The position numbers were made by a program, and so were the translations under genes. Positions 1 to 7,409 of a stretch of DNA of 31,210 nt are shown one piece after another (within the stretch, counting starts at the first letter, position 1; each line of letters begins with the position of its first letter). This DNA is from Gemmatimonadota bacterium (GTDB lineage Bacteria; Gemmatimonadota; Gemmatimonadetes; JACCXV01; JAHWKZ01): the NCBI GenBank assembly GCA_019347645.1, contig JAHWKZ010000004.1:1-31210 (forward strand), given 5' to 3'. Below the pieces are notes generated by a model. The model saw nothing but the letters and a program-made list of their open reading frames with translations, searched no databases and had not been told where the DNA came from.

Positions 1-168
1 CGCCTCCACGGCGACGTGGAGCAGGAGGGAGCGGAGACCCCGCAGGAGCGTAGCGACGAGGAGGCTCCGCGACCGGGCGTCGTCGCCGTGGAGGCGCCCT
101 CCGGTCCCGCGCCCCCGGTCCCCCTACCACGACCCGCCCCGACGACCGGCCGGATCGAAGAGAACCCC

Positions 169-780
169 TCAGGACGTGATGATGACCTTCGTGCCGATCT
201 TCATCATCGGGTAGATCGTGGAGATGTGATCGCCGCGCATCCGCAGGCACCCGTGCGAGGACGCCCGACCCACCGTGTTCTCGTACTTCGTTCCGTGGAT
301 CGCCAACCCGTCGCCGAGGTACAGGGCGTAGTCGCCCATCTCGCCGGGGAAGTACCGCGCCCGGCTGTCGGCAGCGGGCACCCGGAGTCCCTTCTCGATG
401 AAGTGCCAGTCGGGCGCGTACCAGACCGGGTCCTCTTCCTTGCGCCCCACCGAGAACACCCCCGTCGGGGTGGCGAAGTGCCATCCCTGCTCGGACGCGT
501 CGGGCCGCAGGAAGTATCCCTTCCCCACCGCCACCGGGAAATCGTGCAGGACGCGACGGTCCTTCATGACCCGGAGGCGCTTGTCCCCCACGTCCACGTG
601 CAGGTACACCTCGTCGGAGCCGGGGGCGTAGTAGGGCGAGCCGGCCATCGTCCCGGAGAAGTCCAGGGCCGCCGTCTCTCCCAGGGCGAAGAGCGTCTGG
701 CCCCCGAGCGGGCGCGCCAGCGCGCCCAGCGCGAGGACCGCCACGCCGATCGTCAGGCTGTTTCGAACCGCGTTTCGCAT
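169..780 (-). CDS. L,D-transpeptidase (YkuD family), exported
   Basis: A 203-residue protein with an N-terminal hydrophobic signal (residues 7-27, probable cleavage near GGQ). The catalytic domain lies in the C-terminal two thirds. Visible YkuD hallmarks are TPTGVF (104-109), IHGT (161-164) and SHGCLRM (175-181), with Cys178 as the expected nucleophile and His162/His176 nearby. Family members form 3-3 peptidoglycan cross-links or attach proteins to peptidoglycan in the periplasm; which of these applies here cannot be told. There is no LysM or other wall-binding domain. The start is ATG at 780; an AAGGAGG lies upstream but 12 nt away, a long spacing. It sits downstream of the TSP3 outer-membrane protein gene, separated by a strong hairpin, so it probably has its own promoter in 781-906. 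Confidence 0.93.
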   Translation of the reverse strand: MRNAVRNSLTIGVAVLALGALARPLGGQTLFALGETAALDFSGTMAGSPYYAPGSDEVYLHVDVGDKRLRVMKDRRVLHDFPVAVGKGYFLRPDASEQGWHFATPTGVFSVGRKEEDPVWYAPDWHFIEKGLRVPAADSRARYFPGEMGDYALYLGDGLAIHGTKYENTVGRASSHGCLRMRGDHISTIYPMMKIGTKVIITS

Positions 781-906
781 GCCGATGTCGGACCTCCTTG
801 GATCGTGGGGTCGCAGGATCCGCGCCGTACCGGCCCCACTACGAGCTCTCCCTGAATATACACGTCATCCAGCGACGCCACATTCCTCCGTCTCGTACCC
901 ACAATA

Positions 907-938
907 GAACGGGGCCCCCGAGCTCGGGGGCCCCGTTC
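907..938 (-). terminator. Perfect 32-nt palindrome, probable terminator of the TSP3 porin-like gene
   Basis: The sequence is self-complementary without mismatch over 32 nt (arms ACGGGGCCCCC and its complement, centre GAGCTC). It starts 36 nt beyond the stop of the gene at 974-2203. On the minus strand it is followed by TTCTATTGT, a short, imperfect T-rich tract, so intrinsic termination of leftward transcription is likely. The palindrome could also work for rightward transcription, but no gene ends there. Confidence 0.7.
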
Positions 939-973
939 CGGACCTTGACGTCCGCGGAGGAACCTGCCGGGCT

Positions 974-2203
974 CTAGTTCGCCCGGATGAAGCCCGTGGT
1001 ACCCCGGACCTCGCTCTCCAGCCGGTAGGGCTGGTAGGTGTTCTCCGGATCGCACAGGGGCAGCAGGATCTCCCTGTACGGACGCGTGGCGTCCGACCGG
1101 GCGTAGACCGGAACGCCGCGGTACTCGCCGATCTGGGTCAGCTGGTCCATCGCGACGGTTCTGGTCGCGCCGAACTTCACCCAGTTCCTACCGTCCACGT
1201 TGATCGTGGCGTCGCCCGTGAACCAGGGCTGGTCGGCCAGGCAGGCCAACTCTTCCTCGGGCTGCTCGATCGGGCAGCCGGTCTCGTCGACCTGGACCCC
1301 CGCCGGGGTGTTCGGGCAGCGATCGATGCCGTCGAAGACGCCATCGTTGTCGCTGTCCAGCGGGCAGCCGCGCTCGTCGACCATCGCGCCCTCGGGCGTG
1401 TTCGGGCAGGCGTCGAGCCCGTCCGGCACACCGTCACCATCGCTGTCGACCGGACAACCCGTCTCGTCCACGATCACGCCGCGTGGCGTGTTCGGGCACA
1501 GGTCGTCCCGGTCGGGCACGCCGTCGAAGTCGCTGTCCCGGACGCCGAAGCCTTCCTCGGAACCGCCGAACCCGATCGTGAAGCCGACCTGGAATTCGGG
1601 GTTGTTGGCCTGGAAGGTCTTGGTGTTGGGCGCCGGGATCGGAGTCTCGAAGAAGCGGTCGACCAGCGCGACGTTGTCGCGCGCGTCGAGCCGCAGGGCG
1701 AACCGCTCGTTGAAGAAGACCTTCACGCCGCCACCCCAGTTGAGCGAAGTGGCCGGCTCGTCGGTGACCTCGCCCGCATCGTCCTCCTCAGCCGCGTCGA
1801 ACACGAGCTGTCCCACGCCGGCCGAGAAGTAGGGAACGAAGGTCTGGTCCGCCGCGAAGAGGAACTGGTAGACCGCGTCGATCCGCACCTCGGTGACGTC
1901 GACGTCGGCCCCCCCGAAGATGTCGTCGATCTCGTCGAAGACGTCGTCGCCTTCGCCCTCCTCGACGAAGCTGGCCTTCGAGAAGCTGATCGTGCCCTCG
2001 ACGCCGATGTTCGCGTGGGGGAACCAGGCGAGCTTGCCGCCGGCCACCCACCCCGAGTCCATGAAGACGACATCGTCGTCGTAGACCCGGATTCCACCCA
2101 TGCCCGTGAGCTCGAAGCTCCGGTGCAGGGTCTGACCGAAGCCCGTATCGGCGCCGAACAGCGTCAGCGCCCCCAGGACTACGGTTGTCAGAAACTTCCT
2201 CAT
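974..2203 (-). CDS. Outer-membrane beta-barrel protein with three thrombospondin type 3 repeats
   Basis: A 409-residue protein. Residues 1-24 are a signal peptide ending at GFGQ. Residues 27-213 look like an 8-strand OmpA/OmpX-type barrel: alternating hydrophobic strands, an acidic loop around 81-105 and FTIGFG closing the barrel. Three 30-residue TSP3 repeats follow (223-312), each with a DSDxDGVxD calcium-binding motif and a CPNTP...GCP pair. In OmpA-like proteins such repeats usually lead into a peptidoglycan-binding OmpA domain. Here the final 90 residues (with Cys321 and Cys384) show no recognisable OmpA motif and I cannot name them. The ATG at 2203 has GGAGG 7 nt upstream (2211-2215), an excellent ribosome-binding site. 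Likely role: surface structural or wall-spacing protein; transport function unproven. Confidence 0.85.
   Translation of the reverse strand: MRKFLTTVVLGALTLFGADTGFGQTLHRSFELTGMGGIRVYDDDVVFMDSGWVAGGKLAWFPHANIGVEGTISFSKASFVEEGEGDDVFDEIDDIFGGADVDVTEVRIDAVYQFLFAADQTFVPYFSAGVGQLVFDAAEEDDAGEVTDEPATSLNWGGGVKVFFNERFALRLDARDNVALVDRFFETPIPAPNTKTFQANNPEFQVGFTIGFGGSEEGFGVRDSDFDGVPDRDDLCPNTPRGVIVDETGCPVDSDGDGVPDGLDACPNTPEGAMVDERGCPLDSDNDGVFDGIDRCPNTPAGVQVDETGCPIEQPEEELACLADQPWFTGDATINVDGRNWVKFGATRTVAMDQLTQIGEYRGVPVYARSDATRPYREILLPLCDPENTYQPYRLESEVRGTTGFIRAN
1268..1537 (-). repeat. Three tandem 90-bp coding repeats (TSP3 units)
   Basis: Three consecutive in-frame 90-bp units encode the 30-residue TSP3 calcium-binding repeats. 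Each carries D-S-D-x-D-G-V-x-D, then C-P-N-T-P, then V-D-E-x-G-C-P. Regular spacing suggests internal duplication. They are protein-coding repeats, not a CRISPR array. Confidence 0.85.
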
Positions 2204-2258
2204 CTCGTTACCTCCGCGAAGACGTCAGTTGCCGCTAGAACCAACTATAGGGGAAGCG

Positions 2259-2283
2259 GGGGGGCGGCGCGAGGCCGCCCCCC
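2259..2283 (-). terminator. GC hairpin after the DUF11 surface-protein gene
   Basis: A 10-bp stem of G and C (2259-2268 with 2274-2283) with a 5-nt loop lies 14 nt past the TAG stop at 2298. On the minus strand it is followed by CGCTTCCCCTATAG, with no real T-run, so termination efficiency is uncertain. It separates the DUF11 gene from the ribosome-binding site of the next gene. Confidence 0.5.
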
Positions 2284-2297
2284 ACTCCCCGGGCGTG

Positions 2298-4928
2298 CTA
2301 GTCGGTTATCGTAGTCGGCTCCTCGTTGGTCACGGGGGTCATCAGCTGATCGCTGGTGAGGACCACGCGGTTGACGTCCTCGCCGGACCGCTCGGCCTCC
2401 GCGAAGAACTGGATCTCCGCAAACTCGCCCGGACCGAGGGTGCCGATGTCCCAGGTGAATCCGCTCTCGCTCACGCCGGAGACCGATCCCCGGGTCGGGA
2501 AGCCGTCGCGGAGGCCATCGAACGTGAAGATCCCCGTGTTCGGCGCCAGCAGGTCTTCGACCAACACACCAGTCGCCGTGAATTGGCTCTGGTTCGTGAT
2601 GATCACCTGGTAGGCGAAGTCCTCCCCGGACTCGCCGACCGTGAATTCCTCCTTCGCCGACTGGAATTGACCGCCTTCGTCGATGAAGCCGTCCTCGTTC
2701 GAGATGTCCATCTCGATGGCCACCACCAGGGTGACGCACGCGATGTCGGTCTCGATGAGAGTGCCGGCCGGGTTCGTGCCGCGCGCGGTGACGCGGTTGC
2801 AGAACGTGCCTTCCTCTCTCACCGTCGGGACGGTGAGGGTGAAGACCCTCTGGAACCCGCCCGGAGGCAGGTTCCCGATGTCCACCGAGAAGGTGGTGGA
2901 ATCGGGATTGATCGTGACGGTCGCGTCGGTGAAGCCGGACGCGAGCTCGATGTCCTCGCTCCGCAGCAAGCGCGGGTTGCCCAGGGTGTCCTCACCGAAG
3001 AGGCCCGCGTCGACCGTGTCGGCGATGACCACGTTCGTCAGCGTGGCGCTGCCGTTGTTGGCGATCTCCACCGTGAACACCGCGTTGCTACCGGCCGTGA
3101 TGACCGCGTCCGTGGTGGTCTTCCGGACGTCGAGGAGCGCCTCGCGCACCTCGTGGCACAGCGTGTCGGCGTCGAAGGACTGCGCCCGGTCGTCACGCGT
3201 CCGGTTCTCCGGCCCGTCCGTGACCGTGGCGATGTTGCACCACGTGCCCGGCAGCGAGGGATAGTTCTGGTTCGCCGCGAGGAAGACCTCCACCGAGTCC
3301 TCGGACTCGATCCCGCCACCCACGGCCGTGCGGGCGAGGACCTCCACGTCGAACCACTGGATGAAGACGACCTGGTCGCCATCCTCCGTGGAGGCCGAGA
3401 CGGCCGCCTCGCGAGCCTGCTCCACCGTGCCGGCATCGGTCGTGATGCCGGTGCACTGCGCGGGCACCGTGTAGGCGTTGCCGGCAGCAGTGCCGTCGTC
3501 GCCGCGGATGCACTCGTCGATGGCGTCGCCGGCCTCGTCGTCGTCGGTGTCGAGCGCGTAGACGACCGCGTTCGGGTCGAACGCCGGGCGGTCACGCTGG
3601 AACTCGAACGCCTGGCTGCCGTTCCGCATCGTGGGCGCGCCGTCGTCCGGCGGCACCACGTCGAACTGCGTGCCGAAGCGCGGCAGCGTGTCGGTGATGC
3701 GGACGTTCTGGCTACGGACCTCACCCTCGTTGATGACGGTGATCGTGTAGCTGAACGTCTGGCCGACCTGGACCGTGTGCGTCTTCACCGGAATCGGCGT
3801 GTTCTGGAGGACGTCCGGGCCGCCGTTGGCCTCGGAGACCGTCCGCCGCGTCGCGCCCGGCGTGGTCTTGATGATCTGCAGCCGGCTGGTGACAAACCGC
3901 TTGTTGAACGTGAAGTCCGCGCACACCTCGCCGAACTCGTCGACGAACCGGACACGGAACGTGTTCTGGTTGTCGATCTCGGCCGCCAGCAGCCGCTGGT
4001 AGGCGGTGCTGAAGGTGTCGGGCGAGCCCGGGCCACCCGGGTTGCAGTCGCCGTTGCCGTCCACGTCGACGCAGAAGAACGTGCCCGGATCGGGCCGCGT
4101 CTCGGCGATGCCCCACCCGATGAAGTCGTCTTCGTCGCAGGGCGCCGTGCAGGCGGGGTTCTGGGTGACGACGCCGCCGTCGAAGGCGTTGTTGTTGGCG
4201 TCGAACTCGATCGTCGCCCGGTTGCGGGTCGTGATCAGACCGCCGGGGTTGTTCGAGTCGATCCAGTACTGGTCGTCCGACGGGCCGTTGTGCTCGGCGT
4301 TGCAGACGCCGTTGTCGCAGCCGTCGCCGTCGTTGCCGGGATCCTCGCCCCAGAAGTCGACGTCGGGCGTGTCGTCGGTGATGTCCCACACCATCCGGCC
4401 GCGGGAGATGTTGAACGGCGAGTCGCTGCGCAGGCGCCGGACCTCGCTCATGAAGAGCACCCGGTTGCCGGTCAGCTCGCAGGCGTTGGCGATGTTGAAG
4501 GCCGTCGCCGCGGCGTTGCCGGGGGCGCAGCCGTCGACGCCGGGATACGACGGGTTGTCGTCATCCGCGGCGGCCAGCTCGCGCCGGTCGAGGATGTTGA
4601 CGATCTGACCGCCGTCCGAGATCTCGTTGAACGTGGCCTCCGGATCGTCGTGGATGTCACGCGTCGGACCCGGGTTGTTCGGCCAGGTGACCTCGAAGAC
4701 CCGCGCATCCCAGTTCACCCACCGCTTGATCGCGAACTCCTTGTCGCAGGCGTTCGGATCGTCGAGCGCGCAGTTGGGGTTGTCCTTCGGGATGTCCGGC
4801 GTCGAGACGATTACGTCGGTGAGGCCCTCGACGGGCGAGGTGATCACGATCCACGTCTGACCGCGGCCGACCGTCACGTTCTGGCCGCCGAACGACACCG
4901 TCTGGGAGTCGTCGTTGGTGAACGTCAC
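2298..4928 (-). CDS. C-terminal part of split surface protein with DUF11 repeats
   Basis: This 876-residue stretch, counted from a GTG at 4928, is in the same frame as the lipoprotein at 5139-5981. The frame is fully open from 4928 back to 5138, so the two are halves of one protein separated by a single TAG. It has DUF11-type (CARDB/Ig-like) repeats near residues 348-440 (VGQTFSYTITVINEG), 599-735 (AVFTVEIANNGSATLTNVV) and 742-865 (DFAYQVIITNQSQFTATGV). An Asp/Asn-rich region (90-300) with scattered cysteines precedes them. DUF11 modules are common in large secreted adhesins and stalk proteins. There is no sorting signal, membrane segment or OmpA domain at the C-terminus. The GTG lies inside conserved-looking sequence (VTFTNDD), so independent initiation there is unconvincing. 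If TAG is not suppressed, this half has no export signal. Confidence 0.75.
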   Translation of the reverse strand: MTFTNDDSQTVSFGGQNVTVGRGQTWIVITSPVEGLTDVIVSTPDIPKDNPNCALDDPNACDKEFAIKRWVNWDARVFEVTWPNNPGPTRDIHDDPEATFNEISDGGQIVNILDRRELAAADDDNPSYPGVDGCAPGNAAATAFNIANACELTGNRVLFMSEVRRLRSDSPFNISRGRMVWDITDDTPDVDFWGEDPGNDGDGCDNGVCNAEHNGPSDDQYWIDSNNPGGLITTRNRATIEFDANNNAFDGGVVTQNPACTAPCDEDDFIGWGIAETRPDPGTFFCVDVDGNGDCNPGGPGSPDTFSTAYQRLLAAEIDNQNTFRVRFVDEFGEVCADFTFNKRFVTSRLQIIKTTPGATRRTVSEANGGPDVLQNTPIPVKTHTVQVGQTFSYTITVINEGEVRSQNVRITDTLPRFGTQFDVVPPDDGAPTMRNGSQAFEFQRDRPAFDPNAVVYALDTDDDEAGDAIDECIRGDDGTAAGNAYTVPAQCTGITTDAGTVEQAREAAVSASTEDGDQVVFIQWFDVEVLARTAVGGGIESEDSVEVFLAANQNYPSLPGTWCNIATVTDGPENRTRDDRAQSFDADTLCHEVREALLDVRKTTTDAVITAGSNAVFTVEIANNGSATLTNVVIADTVDAGLFGEDTLGNPRLLRSEDIELASGFTDATVTINPDSTTFSVDIGNLPPGGFQRVFTLTVPTVREEGTFCNRVTARGTNPAGTLIETDIACVTLVVAIEMDISNEDGFIDEGGQFQSAKEEFTVGESGEDFAYQVIITNQSQFTATGVLVEDLLAPNTGIFTFDGLRDGFPTRGSVSGVSESGFTWDIGTLGPGEFAEIQFFAEAERSGEDVNRVVLTSDQLMTPVTNEEPTTITD

Positions 4929-5138
4929 CGCAAAGCGGCTGTCGACCTTGAACGCCGGGGAGAGGCCCGTGCGCGCGGTCGTGAAGTCGAGGTCGGGATC
5001 GTCGGTGTCGACGATCGAGCCCGTGTTGCCGGGGACCGTCGGGATCTTGCAGCCCGCCGGGTCGTCGGTCAGCTCGGGGCACTCGACGGTGATCGTGCCG
5101 TTCTCGGAGATGTTCAGGTCCCAGTCGACCCGCGCGCC

Positions 5139-5141
5139 CTA
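5139..5141 (-). other. In-frame amber codon splitting the surface lipoprotein
   Basis: On the minus strand the reading runs GAC-GGT-GAC-CTG-GTC-TAG-GGC-GCG-CGG-GTC-GAC-TGG. No frame change occurs: codons on both sides read as ordinary protein (…EDGDLV, stop, GARVDWDLNISENG…), and the downstream frame stays open for 946 codons. One base change from CAG (Gln) or GAG (Glu) would create it. Possible causes are a nonsense mutation, a consensus error or programmed readthrough. Confidence 0.85.
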
Positions 5142-5981
5142 GACCAGGTCACCGTCCTCGTTCGTCACCCGGGCGATGAACATGTGCTGGGTCCGGATGA
5201 TGTTGCAGTCGATCTCGGGGTTGCTGTCGCCACCCGGGACCGGGACGAGCTCGATGTCCGAGCCCGGGCCGAGGGTGACCGGCTCGCCTTCCACGTTCGG
5301 GAAGACGGTCTGGCCGAAGTCGCGCGTCAGGGTGAGCTCCAGGAATTCCGTCTCGCCGGCCACGATGTTGGCGCCCCCGGAGGCCCGGAACGGGATCCCG
5401 GAGATCGTCGTCTGCGCGGTGACGGTGACGGCGCCCGGCTCGAGGTCGCTGAACAGCGCGAAGCCGTTCGGGTCCGTGGTAGCCGAAGCGATCGTGTCGC
5501 CCTGGGCGCTGACGACCGTGACGGCCACGCCGCTGATGGACGCGCCCTGACGGTTCTGGACGCGGACGTTGAGGTTGCCCGTCGTCGGCCGGCCATCTGC
5601 CGGCTGCGTCAGCTGGAGGTTCGCGGTCGCGGTCGGCTGATCGGCCGAAAGCGTGACGCTCGTCGAGGCGGACGTGAAGCCCTCCTTCGACGCGGTCACC
5701 GCGAACGACTGCGATCCCTGGGACGGGAGCGGGATGTTGGTGATTTGAAAGTTGCCCTCGGCGTCGGTCAGCGACGTCGACGTGGCCGGCGACGTGCCGA
5801 CCAGGGCGCCGACGATCGCCTCGCCTTCCGGACCGGTCACCTTACCGGAGATCGTCCCGGTCACGGTGGGGGGCGGTCCGCCGAAGGCGGCGCCCTCGTC
5901 GTCGGCGCACGCCGCCGCGAACGGCAGCGCGAGCACGATCGCGAGGGCGGGAATCCGCCAGAACTTGCTCAAGGAGCTCAT
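5139..5981 (-). CDS. N-terminal part of split surface lipoprotein, carboxypeptidase-regulatory-like domains
   Basis: A 280-residue protein starting at ATG 5981, with AGAGGAG upstream. An in-frame start at 6167 exists but would bury the signal peptide. Residues 1-25 form a lipoprotein signal ending AAAC, so export and lipidation are predicted. Two Ig-like carboxypeptidase-regulatory/CNA-B-type domains follow. One is near 42-125 (ISGKVTGPEGEAIVGALV…TDAEGNFQITNI); the second is near 130-215 (NLNVRVQNRQGASISGVAV…TDPNGFALFSDL). The protein then runs straight into the TAG at 5139. The same frame continues for 946 more codons with DUF11 repeats, so the intact product would be about 1227 residues. 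It is probably an outer-membrane or surface-anchored structural or adhesion protein. The stop may make the locus a pseudogene. Confidence 0.8.
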   Translation of the reverse strand: MSSLSKFWRIPALAIVLALPFAAACADDEGAAFGGPPPTVTGTISGKVTGPEGEAIVGALVGTSPATSTSLTDAEGNFQITNIPLPSQGSQSFAVTASKEGFTSASTSVTLSADQPTATANLQLTQPADGRPTTGNLNVRVQNRQGASISGVAVTVVSAQGDTIASATTDPNGFALFSDLEPGAVTVTAQTTISGIPFRASGGANIVAGETEFLELTLTRDFGQTVFPNVEGEPVTLGPGSDIELVPVPGGDSNPEIDCNIIRTQHMFIARVTNEDGDLV

Positions 5982-6377
5982 TCCCTTGGTTCTCCTCTGG
6001 TTGAGTGCGTCCCTTGCGGGTTTCGCGGTTGCGATGGTAGCGGAAAAGCTCGAAAAGACGTTGTGCCCTCTGGCACCTCCTCGGGTTCCGTCGTTGCTCG
6101 GTTGCGTATCGGCATCGGTTCGGGCCTCCCGGCCCCGTTTTCGGTTCGTCCCGTGGAGCGAAGACACCCCGCTCCAGGCTCAGATTTCTGAGCGCGAGCT
6201 CAGATATCTGATGTCGTCGCCGGCGCCTCGGGCCCCGGCGAAACGGTCCTAACTCCTTCTTTTCCAGGGATCTCGGTCGAATCGTCCCGATCTCCCCGTT
6301 CGAACCCGGTGTGTAAGGTCGCAAACGACGTGCCGTACGCGGGAGAGGGCGCCGGTGTCCTCGATCGAGGGCGTCGG
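5982..6377. other. Non-coding region upstream of the surface lipoprotein gene
   Basis: No convincing gene in these 396 bases. It holds the end of the dgcA-like transcription unit, the tandem palindromes at 6178-6211 and the ribosome-binding site (AGAGGAG) of the lipoprotein gene. Small GC hairpins also occur, for example GGAGCG/CGCTCC around 6154-6176 and CCTCGATCGAGG at 6359-6370. No clear -35/-10 pair was found on the minus strand. Confidence 0.6.
6178..6211 (-). promoter_or_regulatory. Tandem palindromic operator-like pair
   Basis: GCTCAGATTTCTGA (6178-6191) and GCTCAGATATCTGA (6198-6211) are near-identical, differing at one base, each close to or fully palindromic. They start 20 bp apart, about two helical turns, so bound dimers would sit on the same DNA face. 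They lie 197-230 bp upstream of the lipoprotein start and past the end of the dgcA-like gene. This arrangement is typical of a dimeric regulator's operator; the regulator is not in the window. Confidence 0.55.
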
Positions 6378-7409
6378 TCAGGCGACCTCGGCCGCGACCG
6401 GCCGGACCCCCAGTCCGGGCTCCTCGGGATCGGGCAGGACCCGGCCGTCCTCGAGGCGGAGCCCGACGAACGGATCGTCGGTGAGCAGGAGGTGGCCGTC
6501 CAGGTCGACCCAGTCGGCCAGCGGCGCCAGGTGGGCGGCGGCGGCGATCCCGAGCGAGGACTCGACCATGCAGCCGAGGAACACCCCGAACCCGAGCGCC
6601 TTCGCCGCGGTCATCAGCCGGTACGCCTCGCCGACCGAGCCCGTCTTGGCCAGCTTGACGTTGACGACGTCGACGACGCCGATCAGGCCCGCGAGGTCGG
6701 CGCTCGTCCGGCACGACTCGTCGGCCACCACCGGGATGTCGGTCGCGGAGGCCACCCGGGCCAGCCCCTCGCGGTCGGCGGCGGGAAGCGGCTGCTCCAG
6801 GAGCTCGACCCCGAGCGCCTCGAGGGCCGGGATCCGCGCCAGGGCCTCGCTCCGGCTCCACCCCTCGTTGACGTCGACCCGGATCGGCTTGTCGGTCATC
6901 GCGCGAATCCGCTCGAGGACCTCGACGTCCCCCTCGAACCCCATCTTGATCTTGAGGATCGGGTAGGCGTCCGCCTCCCCGACCCTGGCCCGCATCGCCT
7001 CGGGCGAGCCGATCCCGATTGTGTACGAGGTCGGCGGGACCGTCGCCAGCGACAGGCCGAACCAGCGGTAGAGCGGCAGCCCGTGGCGCTTGCCCAGCAG
7101 GTCGTGGAGGGCCGCGGACAGCGCCGTCTTGGCGCTCGCGTTCTCCCACAGGGTCGAGTTCCAGCGGGCCTCGATCCCGGCCAGGTCGTACGGGTCGTCG
7201 CCCAGCAGCGGGATCAGCTCGTCCATCGCCGCGGCCACCGTGCCCGCCGTCTCCCCGTAGCGCTTCGACGGCGCGGCCTCGCCCCACCCCACGTCCCCGT
7301 CGTGCTCGAGCCGGACCCGTACGTGCTCGTACGACCTGTGCTCGGAGCGGGCGATCCGGAACGGGTGGGTCGGGGTGAGGACCAGCGCCTCGGTCTCGGC
7401 GCGGATCAT
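6378..7409 (-). CDS. dgcA: Enolase-superfamily epimerase: N-acetyl-D-glutamate racemase or dipeptide epimerase
   Basis: A 343-residue enolase-superfamily protein (muconate-cycloisomerase subgroup). Visible catalytic features are the KIK motif (Lys153/Lys155), metal ligands Asp179, Glu205 (LLEQP) and Asp230 (VADES), the opposite base Lys252 (NVKLAKTG), and DLDG at 302-305. The family epimerises L-Ala-D/L-Glu-type dipeptides. A branch next to DUF1611 proteins (DgcA) racemises N-acetyl-D-glutamate. Here the DUF1611 gene is directly upstream with an ATGA overlap (7406-7409), so the D-glutamate role is favoured by context. The DxD motif near the C-terminus is also typical of dipeptide epimerases, so substrate remains open. 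ATG 7409 is chosen because it gives standard family length; longer in-frame starts lie inside the upstream gene. Confidence 0.85.
   Translation of the reverse strand: MIRAETEALVLTPTHPFRIARSEHRSYEHVRVRLEHDGDVGWGEAAPSKRYGETAGTVAAAMDELIPLLGDDPYDLAGIEARWNSTLWENASAKTALSAALHDLLGKRHGLPLYRWFGLSLATVPPTSYTIGIGSPEAMRARVGEADAYPILKIKMGFEGDVEVLERIRAMTDKPIRVDVNEGWSRSEALARIPALEALGVELLEQPLPAADREGLARVASATDIPVVADESCRTSADLAGLIGVVDVVNVKLAKTGSVGEAYRLMTAAKALGFGVFLGCMVESSLGIAAAAHLAPLADWVDLDGHLLLTDDPFVGLRLEDGRVLPDPEEPGLGVRPVAAEVA

Noticed and set aside
1..168. Possible 5' end of a minus-strand gene at the left edge
   Set aside because: One frame looks protein-like (SRSLLVATLLRGLRSLLLH), but no start codon precedes it and the rest is off window; not enough to call.
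1268..1537. Regularly spaced repeats that could suggest a CRISPR array
   Set aside because: They are 90-bp in-frame units encoding TSP3 repeats with conserved Asp and Cys, with no spacers.
2229..6191. A 1320-codon open frame on the plus strand
   Set aside because: It is the antisense of the surface-protein gene. Its composition (Arg/Asp/Val/Gly rich, no domains) is typical of a GC-rich shadow frame; the minus strand shows signal peptide and DUF11 motifs.
6295..6330. GGTTCGAAC resembling a tRNA T-loop
   Set aside because: The flanking bases do not form a 5-bp T-stem on either strand, and no D-arm, anticodon arm or acceptor stem is visible.
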